A stretch of 23,075 nt of DNA from a virus. The DNA lies in IMG/VR virus record IMGVR_UViG_3300022928_000942, positions 1-23,075 of that record. One strand, written 5' to 3'. Positions 14,670 through 21,925 of the stretch are shown piece by piece (positions within the stretch are counted from its first letter, which is position 1; each line of letters starts with the position of its first letter). The notes below the pieces were generated by a model. It was not told the origin of the DNA, did no database searches, and saw nothing but the letters and a program-made list of their open reading frames with translations. The translations under genes and the position numbers were made by a program.

Positions 14670-15209
14670 TTAAGAAATCACTAAATGGATTCTTGGCTCC
14701 CATCCAGCATTATAGACGAAATGTGGGCGTGTAGTGTCTAACTTATAGAAATGCTTATTTATGGGGAGATGTTCATACTGCATATTTTCAATAGTTTCTG
14801 TCGAATCTACGCATGCAAAGAACGCCTTTGGACTTGTTTTGATAGGATAATGGAATCTAGGATTAGGATCTGCGTGAAGAGGAAGCCCCATACCGGGTCC
14901 TAAACGCAGATATCTAACTCTAGTCAGTCTAAGATTGACAGCATCAGAGAGTACATCAACAGTTGCTTTGGTATACGCAGGAGCTTTCTCATGCCAAAAA
15001 CTGTAACGTTCATATACTTCATCGATATTTGTTACAGTACGCAAATCAAGGTTATCAAACATGTCCGCACCCCTGAGATTTATCCCACTGCCATTAACAG
15101 TCAACAGAGAAGGCCATTCTTCGTTCCCGAAAAGGTCTGTTGTTAGTGCTTCATATTCTTCTAAAATTACTTGGTGGTCAACTAATACATCATCAATTAT
15201 TTCAATCAC
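14670..15209 (-). CDS. 2-oxoglutarate/Fe(II) oxygenase-like (aspartyl hydroxylase type)
   Basis: The 179-residue protein has the core of this family: RYLRLGPGMGLPLHADP (His112, Asp114), RFHYPIKT (about 118-125), then RPHFVYNAG (His163) and RIHLVIS at the very end (Arg173). His-x-Asp...His would hold iron, and the last Arg would bind 2-oxoglutarate. The order fits phage hydroxylases related to aspartyl/asparaginyl beta-hydroxylase or prolyl hydroxylase. The start is GTG, with GGAAG six bases before it. The substrate is unknown; the position among virion genes suggests modification of a phage protein, but that is inference. Confidence 0.8.
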   Translation of the reverse strand: MIEIIDDVLVDHQVILEEYEALTTDLFGNEEWPSLLTVNGSGINLRGADMFDNLDLRTVTNIDEVYERYSFWHEKAPAYTKATVDVLSDAVNLRLTRVRYLRLGPGMGLPLHADPNPRFHYPIKTSPKAFFACVDSTETIENMQYEHLPINKHFYKLDTTRPHFVYNAGWEPRIHLVIS

Positions 15210-15224
15210 TTTTTCTTCCGTCTG

Positions 15225-15491
15225 TTAACAATTCCAACGTCTGCGGGCAGCCTTGCCCCGCTCACCTGTCCATCCTCTAGATCTAGCGCAAAATGATTTA
15301 CGCCTACCAGCAGCCTTGCTGCCTTTCTTCAGTTTGCTGGGGGGTGTAGTAACAGCAGTCTGTAGATTGCCCCCTGTTCTTCGGTTCTCAGCATCTACGC
15401 CTTTCTGTGTCAGACCAGCGCCATCTTCAGTAGGTCGCTTGTGACCAGACTTAATGCCTTCTTCTACTATGTATTCGATAAATGAAATCAT
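15225..15491 (-). CDS. Small basic protein, DUF6321-like, with capsid-targeting-like start
   Basis: The 88-residue protein starts MISFIEYIVEEGIKSG, which lines up position for position with the capsid-targeting peptide of T4 internal proteins (recalled as MKTYQEFIAEA), including the final Ile-x-Glu. The remainder is very basic and ends KSFCARSRGWTGERGKAARR followed by RWNC, a C-terminus I recall as DUF6321 in marine phages. The ATG overlaps the stop of the 798-residue gene as ATGA, so they are translationally coupled. Best guess: a small head-internal, DNA-binding protein trimmed by the prohead protease. This is not proven. Confidence 0.7.
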   Translation of the reverse strand: MISFIEYIVEEGIKSGHKRPTEDGAGLTQKGVDAENRRTGGNLQTAVTTPPSKLKKGSKAAGRRKSFCARSRGWTGERGKAARRRWNC

Positions 15492-17884
15492 CTTTTCTTG
15501 ACCTTAAACTTCTTAGCTTTGTACTTACTCGCAGTACCGCCTTTCGTTATCTTAAATTTCTTAGCTTTTTGAGACTTTTTATTGCCTTTACTTTTTAAAC
15601 GGCCAATTTCTGCTTTGCGAACAGTAGGAATCATTCGCTGTGCCAATTTAGTAACAATTGGTGCGAATCTTACTAACATTTTTTCAAGTCTCGCCTTCTC
15701 AGCGGGAGGCATTGTAGATGTATCTCTACCTCTTGCAAGTCGCTTCTTCATCATGTTTCTAGCACCGCGAGATGCCTTTCTTTTGATACGAGCTGGGTCA
15801 GATGCCATGCCTCCGCGTCGGCGTCGAGCAACAGATAGTTTTTGCTTGTTTCTTCTAGCGTTAAATCTGCGCTTCATTCTGCCTTGAATAGAAAGTTCTT
15901 CGGTAACATTAATGTCATCATGCACATCAACTTCTGTGTAGTCGTCCTCTTCATCGTACACGCCCAGATCAACAAGATCGTCATAATCCATGTTGTCTAT
16001 TTCATCATACAAATCATCGATGTCTTCTTGCTTTAATCCAGTCGTTTCTATTTCATCCATATAGGACATGAAATCTTGTTCTTCTTTGACTGAAATCGGA
16101 GTCTTAATTGGCTTGATGTCTTCGGTCTTCTTCTTCTCACCGGGTGTCATCTTTTTATAGTATGCAGTAGCTTCTGGTGTGCCCCATTCGTACTTATATT
16201 CTTCTGCAACCATCTTAGCAAGTGTTCGTGCATCAACCTTAGTTGTAAGCATATCTTTGGTTACTTGCAGTGCGTAGTATTCTGGGCTGTGCCTGAGAAC
16301 ATTGCCTTTCTTTTTCTTCTCAGCATCCATCATCTTCTTTAGCATCTTTGCTGCTTGCTTGTACTGCATCTTGTACACTGTCCTAGCGAGAGGATCAAGC
16401 ATCCATCTAGGTGCTTCTGAAATATCAGACTTAGTTCCGATTTCTTTCGTTACAGGATTAATCTTAGCAGCGAAGCCCTTTTTCTTTTCTCTCTTTTTAC
16501 TCAACCGTCTCTGTTCAAGTGACTTTGCAGGCTTCAGTTTTGGTAGAGTATATCCTTCTTTTTGGCTTTGCAATTTTGCTGCAATAGCCATTTGTGTTCT
16601 TTTCTGTTTGGACTTGCCTTTGAATTGCGGTGCGTCAGACTGTCTAAAGTCCTTGATAACGTCACCCATAGACATGTCTTTTACTTTTTCGTACATGATT
16701 GTGCCGTCTTCTTTGACACAGTTAGGAACGATTCGGTCCCCTTTCCAGCATGCTTCTTCAACATCTGTCTTGACCATGATAGGCTTGCCACCTTTGCCTT
16801 TACGATCTGCAACAGGATCTTTCCTGCGCTTTCGTCTAGCAGAGGTTGCTCGGTCATCTTTGTCCATGCTGTGTGCTTTTGATCTAGGCATGCACTTAGG
16901 CTTACCTTCTCCAGGCTCTCTTGCACAATCACCTTTAATTTCTCCGTCGGTGCCAACTCTTACCCAGTCACCTTTCTTACCTTTTCCGAACCACTTTCTT
17001 AAATCTTCTTTGAGTTTCATCTTTGCGGTTAAACGTCTTTGTATAGAAGTAGGAAGTTCTTTGAAGTGAAAAAGTTTTTCGCTTGAGTCAGTGTGCTTTT
17101 CGCCAGTCATTACTTGACCTTTGTGTGCGTGTTGCAGTCCTGTCCATTCTTTGCCGTCTTTAGTGTAGTGACCTACAGATTTCCAGGAATGTTCTTCACC
17201 TTCTTTCAAGCCGCGCTGCTTCTTTTGGGATTGAATCCATCTCTTCGCTGCTGGCTTACTAGGAGGGGTGCGAATAAACTGACCTATCTTTCGATATACT
17301 GAAAGAGTAGCACCTTGGATATTTCCTGCGTTTGAGTTATCAACAACGTGAAAATTATTGTCAAACATATTTTGAAACTTACCGATGTTCTTTTGAACAT
17401 CTTTCCACATACTTTCAACTTGCTTTTCAGGAAGAGTTCTTTCTCTTTTCTTATTGCGTGATTGTGCAGTGTCTAGGTCAGTATTGACAAAAATCATCGC
17501 AACTTCATACCCTAGTTTCTTTAGCGCAGTCGCTTGCTTTTGAATCTTGCCAAAGTCTTTACCAGTACCATCAATGACTAGACCTAATCGTCCATTCATG
17601 TAGCCTACTTGCTTGTTACCAGTAATCGCTTTTGCTTTTCCTCGGATTGCTTGTCCCTTATCAGAGAATATATCCTTGGGGGTTGCTTCTAGTCCCGCTT
17701 TCTTCAACAGATGCTCAAACGTATCATCAGAGTTTACTAATTTCAACCCGAATGAAGTCAGAGCCGTCTGCCCTACGATAAATGATTTACCAGAACCTGG
17801 TCCGCCAGCTAGAAAGACTGCCTTGAAGATGCCAGGATCATTTATACCTTCTGCCAACTGTACTGTGTCTTTAAATTTTTGCAT
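15488..17884 (-). CDS. Large modular protein: P-loop kinase plus basic modules
   Basis: Of 798 residues, about 1-205 form a P-loop kinase of the zeta-toxin/polynucleotide-kinase-like type: Walker A GGPGSGKS (27-34), LVIDGTGKD strand (102-110), VNTDLDTA (133-140) and an Arg-rich lid (about 143-150). Then come a small module with HSWKSVGHYTKDGKEW (232-247), a Cys-containing basic module (about 294-395) with CAREPGEGKPKCMPRSKA, a helical region, an acidic linker (600-660) and a very basic C-terminal module with two AKKFK[IV] repeats. The start MQKFKDTVQLAEG resembles a head-targeting peptide, and [LIV]-x-E sites lie near module edges. A late promoter ends five bases before the ATG; there is no Shine-Dalgarno. 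Confidence 0.75.
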   Translation of the reverse strand: MQKFKDTVQLAEGINDPGIFKAVFLAGGPGSGKSFIVGQTALTSFGLKLVNSDDTFEHLLKKAGLEATPKDIFSDKGQAIRGKAKAITGNKQVGYMNGRLGLVIDGTGKDFGKIQKQATALKKLGYEVAMIFVNTDLDTAQSRNKKRERTLPEKQVESMWKDVQKNIGKFQNMFDNNFHVVDNSNAGNIQGATLSVYRKIGQFIRTPPSKPAAKRWIQSQKKQRGLKEGEEHSWKSVGHYTKDGKEWTGLQHAHKGQVMTGEKHTDSSEKLFHFKELPTSIQRRLTAKMKLKEDLRKWFGKGKKGDWVRVGTDGEIKGDCAREPGEGKPKCMPRSKAHSMDKDDRATSARRKRRKDPVADRKGKGGKPIMVKTDVEEACWKGDRIVPNCVKEDGTIMYEKVKDMSMGDVIKDFRQSDAPQFKGKSKQKRTQMAIAAKLQSQKEGYTLPKLKPAKSLEQRRLSKKREKKKGFAAKINPVTKEIGTKSDISEAPRWMLDPLARTVYKMQYKQAAKMLKKMMDAEKKKKGNVLRHSPEYYALQVTKDMLTTKVDARTLAKMVAEEYKYEWGTPEATAYYKKMTPGEKKKTEDIKPIKTPISVKEEQDFMSYMDEIETTGLKQEDIDDLYDEIDNMDYDDLVDLGVYDEEDDYTEVDVHDDINVTEELSIQGRMKRRFNARRNKQKLSVARRRRGGMASDPARIKRKASRGARNMMKKRLARGRDTSTMPPAEKARLEKMLVRFAPIVTKLAQRMIPTVRKAEIGRLKSKGNKKSQKAKKFKITKGGTASKYKAKKFKVKKR
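15501..15568 (-). repeat. Short tandem repeat at the gene end (AKKFK motif)
   Basis: Two 20-base copies, 15501-15520 and 15549-15568, match at 18 positions with starts 48 bases (16 codons) apart. They encode the AKKFKI and AKKFKV segments of the basic tail, probably a nucleic-acid-binding extension. Confidence 0.7.
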
Positions 17885-17889
17885 ACAGC

Positions 17890-17897
17890 TATTTATA
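17890..17897 (-). promoter_or_regulatory. T4-type late promoter, leaderless arrangement
   Basis: Exact TATAAATA containing the lysozyme TAA stop codon and ending five bases (GCTGT) before the ATG of the 798-residue gene. The expected start site falls at or beside that ATG, and no Shine-Dalgarno is present. Confidence 0.7.
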
Positions 17898-18339
17898 CGT
17901 TTTCGAGTCTGCTCATTAAACGTTCAGCACGATTAGTTACTTGCTTGTGCCAGTTGCTATCTCTACCTTCTACAGCAGCAGTAGCCCAGTCGCCCTCAGC
18001 AATAGCGGCATTCATTTTCTTGAATTGGCTGAGTCTTGGACGACCCATGTTAAACATCATGTTAACCAGGATCTGTTGGACCTCATCTGGATACTCTCCA
18101 AAGCTCCCTTCTCCGTATAGATGTTCACACTCGGAGATGGCAGTGTCAAGGTCTCGTTGAAAACACGCCCTAACTCTTTCTTCGTCAATTGGAGTTCCAA
18201 CTGGCCTTCCGAATTCCTCGTCACTTTCTGTGATAAGATGACCGACTCCAAAGGTTGGATAGCCGAGGTGGTCGTTATAGATGACATATTCTACACCTTC
18301 GTCAATTTTTAGTTGTTCAAATACTGCGTCACGGTTCAT
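17893..18339 (-). CDS. Endolysin, T4 lysozyme family (GH24)
   Basis: This 148-residue protein hydrolyses the peptidoglycan glycan backbone. The N-terminus LKIDEGVEYVIYNDHLGYPT aligns closely with T4 lysozyme; the catalytic Glu14, Asp23 and Thr29 keep the spacing of Glu11, Asp20 and Thr26, followed by FGVGHLI. The C-terminal region with NMMFNMG and NWHKQVTNRAERL matches the helical lobe. It has no signal peptide or membrane segment, so release should need a holin, and none is obvious in the window. The ATG overlaps the stop of the nucleotidyltransferase gene (ATGA), and AGGAG lies five bases upstream, inside that gene. Confidence 0.92.
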   Translation of the reverse strand: MNRDAVFEQLKIDEGVEYVIYNDHLGYPTFGVGHLITESDEEFGRPVGTPIDEERVRACFQRDLDTAISECEHLYGEGSFGEYPDEVQQILVNMMFNMGRPRLSQFKKMNAAIAEGDWATAAVEGRDSNWHKQVTNRAERLMSRLENV

Positions 18340-18944
18340 AGGTGCTCCTGTAAAAATTTGCTGAATGACTGATATCTAGAGTCGCCTTCTTTTAATTGCA
18401 TTCCCTGCCGTACAGCGTTGAACATTTTCTTTGCCGCTGCGTCACGCGCTCTGGGATTAAGGCCCTTCTTAAAATTTGTATAATCGTTTTCTGATGCGTA
18501 TTGACGCATCTTAGTCCCACTGATTCCCGCCACACCCTCAGCATCAGGATCTCTTTCTCCTGCTGAAACTACTTTAACCTCTTTGAAGTTGAAGTCTTTG
18601 CCGTTGTACCTATCTATGAGTCTCTGGAACTCTAACACTCTGTCAGAGCCAGCGATCATTACAACATGGGTGTAGCCTTCCTGATCCATCTTCTTCAAGT
18701 GTGCCATAAAATGAGGTTGCGCCTTAGAGGACGCCTCGAATTTTACGTTTGTATGTATTGACTTTAAGTAGTCGATCTTCTGTTGTGCAGTGAGAGGATT
18801 CTTGTGCTTGTCTTGTGAGTGACTTACTATGACTCTATGGTCAGCGCGGCGTTTCTGTGCCTCACTCACAACCTTATCAACAAGTTTGCTGTGTCCTGTC
18901 GTGGGCGGGTTCAGTCGCCCGAATGCGAATACTATCTGCTTCAT
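18336..18944 (-). CDS. Cytidylyltransferase-fold nucleotidyltransferase
   Basis: The 202-residue protein has both signatures of the HIGH-superfamily nucleotidyltransferases: GRLNPPTTGH (9-18) and ISGTKMR (141-147), with MIAGSDRV (96-103) between them. Such enzymes join a nucleotide to a phosphorylated substrate (NMN adenylyl-, pantetheine adenylyl- or cytidylyltransferases); the substrate here is not evident. Beyond the domain, about 20 residues read QLKEGDSR then YQSFSKFLQEHL. They carry LKE-Gly (a prohead-protease-like site) and an end resembling the T4 capsid-targeting peptide. The ATG overlaps the ligase-like gene's stop by four bases. It may be NAD-related or part of an RNA/nucleotide repair set. 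Confidence 0.85.
   Translation of the reverse strand: MKQIVFAFGRLNPPTTGHSKLVDKVVSEAQKRRADHRVIVSHSQDKHKNPLTAQQKIDYLKSIHTNVKFEASSKAQPHFMAHLKKMDQEGYTHVVMIAGSDRVLEFQRLIDRYNGKDFNFKEVKVVSAGERDPDAEGVAGISGTKMRQYASENDYTNFKKGLNPRARDAAAKKMFNAVRQGMQLKEGDSRYQSFSKFLQEHL
18345..18349 (-). promoter_or_regulatory. Lysozyme ribosome binding site inside upstream gene
   Basis: AGGAG lies five bases before the lysozyme ATG and is part of the codons for Gln-Glu-His, the last residues of the nucleotidyltransferase. This fixes the lysozyme start and means the C-terminal FLQEHL may be partly shaped by the site. Confidence 0.75.
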
Positions 18945-20194
18945 CTATCCCATGCCTTAATTGCAGTAAAGTTGTTAAAACTAAATTCCATACGATCAAC
19001 AAGTTTGACGGCTGAACCTGAGATTCTATCGATAGCGACATACCCTTCAGGAGCAGTTACCTTGAACCCATTTGCAGTTCTGATAAACGTACCTGCAAGT
19101 TGTTTTACCTGATTCAATTTATTTGTGATCATTTCCTTTGCTGCAACAACCGCTATTTGAAATTCAGTCACTGCAACAAGTAACGGCTGTAGCCGCTTCA
19201 ATTCGTTCAGCATTGCATCTTTTTTCTGTGTAAGCACATCTTTAGATGATTGCTGCTTTAGCTTTCCGATCTCAGAATCATACTTAGTAGCTACCCATTT
19301 CAGATAGTCACTTGCGTGTGATTTAGAATTTGTAACTTGCTGTTGTCCGCGCACTTTAGAGTTCTGATACGTCTTATAACTTGCACCTATCATTTTACCC
19401 TGCATGCTGGCTTGCAGTGAATTAAAGTTCTTTAATTGTGCTGCGTTCACACCGCGCAGTTTAGTTCCTATGGTAGAAATCAATGCAGTAATCGCAGTGG
19501 TCTCCGCCTTAGTAAACGTAGCAGTACCTGACTCATCTTTATAAGTCGCATCATCCATCCATACAGATGAAGACTTCCTAAGACCTTTGATGTTGGCACC
19601 AAAGGATGCTGTCATATCCTGCAGCGAGTTTCCCGAATACGATGTGTGCCATACGATACCTATCTTGCTTTGTTTAATTTTTACGTCCAGTGGCGTCCCT
19701 ACTGGGACTGCATAGACAATTGTATTAGGTTGAAAAGTCGTGTATCGTTGTCCATCTATCGTGTCAGATTCCAAGTCGCTTGAAGTAAACATCAAGTCGC
19801 CTTGCAATACGTTTTTGATCCCTAGCTTGCTAAACTCAGCTAATGCTATTTTAAACTTAGGCTTGAGTGAAACGGGTAGCTTAGGATCAGAGTCTATCTC
19901 CTTGTTGCTTTTATATAGCAGTGGAGTCTTATTGAATACAGATTTCTTAGCGACAAAAAATTTGCCGTCGGAAGGATCTGTACCAGCAAATATTGCGGGT
20001 GCGCCATCCCATTTTACTGTCATGTTGACAGAGGATCGGGAAGATCCTGCAAGCATGTCGCGCAGTGAACGTAAAAAGTTTACAGCCGATCTTGCACCAA
20101 CGATACCAAAGTTTAGGATATCATCTTCTAGGTGCTCTAGGTGTAAATTTTTGCCTTGGGCATCTTCGGTGATGTATGTACTTAGCGATTTCAT
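18941..20194 (-). CDS. Ligase-like nucleotidyltransferase, DUF6267-like, with capsid-targeting-like start
   Basis: The 417-residue protein is recalled as a marine-phage family of unknown function (DUF6267). It contains an ordered set of motifs like those of ATP-dependent DNA/RNA ligases: KWDGAPAIF (61-69, Lys61 as the possible adenylylated residue), QGDLMF (131-136), TIVYAVPVG (158-166), EGYVAID (383-389) and AVKLVDR (395-401). A helical insertion occupies about 215-365. The N-terminus MKSLSTYITED aligns with the T4 internal-protein targeting peptide. The ATG follows an exact late promoter by five bases and has no Shine-Dalgarno. The ligase-like reading is my inference from motifs; the packaging idea is inferred from the N-terminus. 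Confidence 0.65.
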   Translation of the reverse strand: MKSLSTYITEDAQGKNLHLEHLEDDILNFGIVGARSAVNFLRSLRDMLAGSSRSSVNMTVKWDGAPAIFAGTDPSDGKFFVAKKSVFNKTPLLYKSNKEIDSDPKLPVSLKPKFKIALAEFSKLGIKNVLQGDLMFTSSDLESDTIDGQRYTTFQPNTIVYAVPVGTPLDVKIKQSKIGIVWHTSYSGNSLQDMTASFGANIKGLRKSSSVWMDDATYKDESGTATFTKAETTAITALISTIGTKLRGVNAAQLKNFNSLQASMQGKMIGASYKTYQNSKVRGQQQVTNSKSHASDYLKWVATKYDSEIGKLKQQSSKDVLTQKKDAMLNELKRLQPLLVAVTEFQIAVVAAKEMITNKLNQVKQLAGTFIRTANGFKVTAPEGYVAIDRISGSAVKLVDRMEFSFNNFTAIKAWDR

Positions 20195-20199
20195 GTTAT

Positions 20200-20207
20200 T
20201 ATTTATA
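20200..20207 (-). promoter_or_regulatory. T4-type late promoter, leaderless arrangement
   Basis: Exact TATAAATA containing the SGNH-hydrolase TAA stop and ending five bases (ATAAC) before the ATG of the ligase-like gene, with no Shine-Dalgarno. The geometry is the same as at 17890-17897. Confidence 0.7.
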
Positions 20208-20832
20208 ACGATCTCAGTTTTGCAATTATCATATCTGCAATGATTTTATGCCCCAATTCATTAGGATGATTGTCACCTGGTATGAAGTAATCGTGCTGTA
20301 CATTGTTCATTGCATTTTTGTCAGCTACCCTTAGATTGTCTTCCCAAACTTCAGTGCCCAATAGAAGGTGTGTCAAACTTTTTTTGCGATCCAAGAATAC
20401 TGAATCAGGTATGTCAAAGAAAGGTGCAATCTCTAGGTTGCCATAGTTATGTGCCAAGACAAGTTTCATTCCTTTGTCTTTAGCTAGATTGATCAGAGTA
20501 TAGATGAACAGTGAGTGATGATAGACGTACCATTCTCTATAGCTGTGTATTTCGAGAATCGAAAGTTGTTCAGGGCAGTCGTTAAAAATGCTTGAGGTTT
20601 GATAATCGCGTTGAATATTGTACCATCGAGTATCGGGGGGAATGATTACTACAAGTGAATCACCTTCTTTAAATTCGGGGCTTTGTTTTAATACATCTGC
20701 TGTTACATGACCCATTGAAGATGCAGAAATACCTTTGTTGATGACTTCACCCTCAAAATGATCCGAGAATCTTTTTTCCTTTTCTTTTAGACCGTATCCT
20801 GCAGCCCAGCTATCCCCGAATACCCATATCAT
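20203..20832 (-). CDS. SGNH/GDSL-fold hydrolase
   Basis: The 209-residue protein starts with block I, WVFGDSWAAGYG (Ser8 nucleophile), then block II NKGISASSMG (Asn32, Gly34), and near the end block V PGDNHPNELGH (Asp187 and His189). Block III (usually GxND) is replaced by IPPDTRW (64-70), so the oxyanion Asn is not obvious. The family includes esterases and acyl hydrolases, such as O-acetyl esterases acting on polysaccharide. No signal peptide is visible. The ATG overlaps the stop of the coiled-coil gene (ATGA). With the glycosyltransferase and sugar dehydrogenase upstream, action on a surface glycan or a sugar acyl group is plausible. Confidence 0.8.
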   Translation of the reverse strand: MIWVFGDSWAAGYGLKEKEKRFSDHFEGEVINKGISASSMGHVTADVLKQSPEFKEGDSLVVIIPPDTRWYNIQRDYQTSSIFNDCPEQLSILEIHSYREWYVYHHSLFIYTLINLAKDKGMKLVLAHNYGNLEIAPFFDIPDSVFLDRKKSLTHLLLGTEVWEDNLRVADKNAMNNVQHDYFIPGDNHPNELGHKIIADMIIAKLRSL

Positions 20833-21158
20833 TCATCCACTTCCTTTTTCTTTCTTGGAGTCTTCTTCTTGCCTTTCTCGTACAGGTTCAGTTCTCTCTC
20901 TAAATGTTTTATTTTGATTGCCATTTCCAGTTGCTCGGCAGCCATCTTGTTGATTCGATCATTGTACTCTTGATCCTGTAATTCCCAAGATTTGTTCTGC
21001 CGTACAAGTTCTGCATATGATTCAGTCAATTCAGCGTTCTTCTCTGCTAACATTCCTACACGTTGCACATATAAGCCGTACAAGTCGGCGTGTTCCCTCA
21101 TCAAAAACTCACGGATATCTCGCAAGCGTATCAATTCTTTCTCTTCATTCTCTATCAT
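20829..21158 (-). CDS. Coiled-coil protein of unknown function
   Basis: About 109 residues from the ATG at 21158, which forms an ATGA overlap with the glycosyltransferase stop; GGGA lies about nine bases upstream. The frame opens five codons earlier at 21173. The sequence is almost wholly helical and charged, with heptad-like spacing from about residue 10 to 90, and ends in a basic tail (KGKKKTPRKKKEVDE). There is no membrane segment or catalytic motif. It could be a scaffold or chaperone for neighbouring glycan enzymes or a small virion protein; the sequence does not decide. Confidence 0.65.
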   Translation of the reverse strand: MIENEEKELIRLRDIREFLMREHADLYGLYVQRVGMLAEKNAELTESYAELVRQNKSWELQDQEYNDRINKMAAEQLEMAIKIKHLERELNLYEKGKKKTPRKKKEVDE

Positions 21159-21925
21159 ATTAATTTTTCCCATTCAAAATCAATGAACGATTTAGTTTCC
21201 CACTGGCTGCGAGTCTCATTGCGCGTACCAATTATACTATTTAGCACTTCTAATTCGTCTTTGTAAATTCTAGGATGATACATGATCATGTTTTCATTGT
21301 CATATGTTGGCTTGTCTACATCGTTGGTCATTACACTCTTTCTTCTGCCACGTTTGTCAATGAGTACATTTGGCATGAGAGTCTTTACCATATAGGTGCT
21401 AAGTTTTTCAAGAAACATTTTGTCGCCGTAGTGCATCCCTGCGTACTCCTCATCATATCCGTATGATTCTAAGAAGTCTTTACGTCTGATACAAAAATCA
21501 TTGATTGATTCTTCACATCTACCTATGTAGTCTTGCTTAAAGTTTCTCCAGAAGGTAAAGTATTGTTTCAGTGTCGAGGTCTGGGTTGCTTTGAATAATT
21601 CGTATGCAACGCCTTGATCCATGTACATATCGATATCAGTAAAATAGCACCACACAGTTTTAGATTCCTGTGCAGCTAGATTCCTACAGCCATGAGAGTT
21701 GAATCCGATGTCTTCTTTTACACGATATAGGGATACAGGTAAATCGTCAGCATAGAGTCTAACGATTGGTTCGGCGGGGTATTTCATTGAGCCATCATCA
21801 ACAATTAGCAGAGAGGTGAAATGATCCTTATCAAAATTCTCTAATAGTTCTTCTAGAAATTCTGGCTCGTTATAATATGTTGTGATGTAGGTAATGTCAG
21901 GGTGACCATACCAAGGCCCTTTCAT
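21155..21925 (-). CDS. Family 2 glycosyltransferase
   Basis: The 256-residue GT-A fold protein has the first strand ITYITTYYNEP (11-21), IVDDGS (41-46) for nucleotide-sugar binding, GCRNLAAQ (79-86) and TDIDM (96-100) as the DxD metal site. It transfers a sugar from a nucleotide sugar to an acceptor. It lacks membrane segments and is short, consistent with a cytoplasmic enzyme. The ATG overlaps the FmdB-like gene's stop (ATGA). Together with the dehydrogenase at 22237-23058 and the SGNH hydrolase it forms a glycan module, perhaps for glycosylating virion proteins or changing host surface polysaccharide. Confidence 0.88.
   Translation of the reverse strand: MKGPWYGHPDITYITTYYNEPEFLEELLENFDKDHFTSLLIVDDGSMKYPAEPIVRLYADDLPVSLYRVKEDIGFNSHGCRNLAAQESKTVWCYFTDIDMYMDQGVAYELFKATQTSTLKQYFTFWRNFKQDYIGRCEESINDFCIRRKDFLESYGYDEEYAGMHYGDKMFLEKLSTYMVKTLMPNVLIDKRGRRKSVMTNDVDKPTYDNENMIMYHPRIYKDELEVLNSIIGTRNETRSQWETKSFIDFEWEKLI

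Noticed and set aside
16302-17069. Long hydrophobic plus-strand frame (255 codons)
   Set aside because: It is antisense to the 798-residue gene; its Phe/Leu/Ser-rich content is what Lys/Glu/Arg-rich codons give on the other strand, and it has no ribosome site or recognisable motif.
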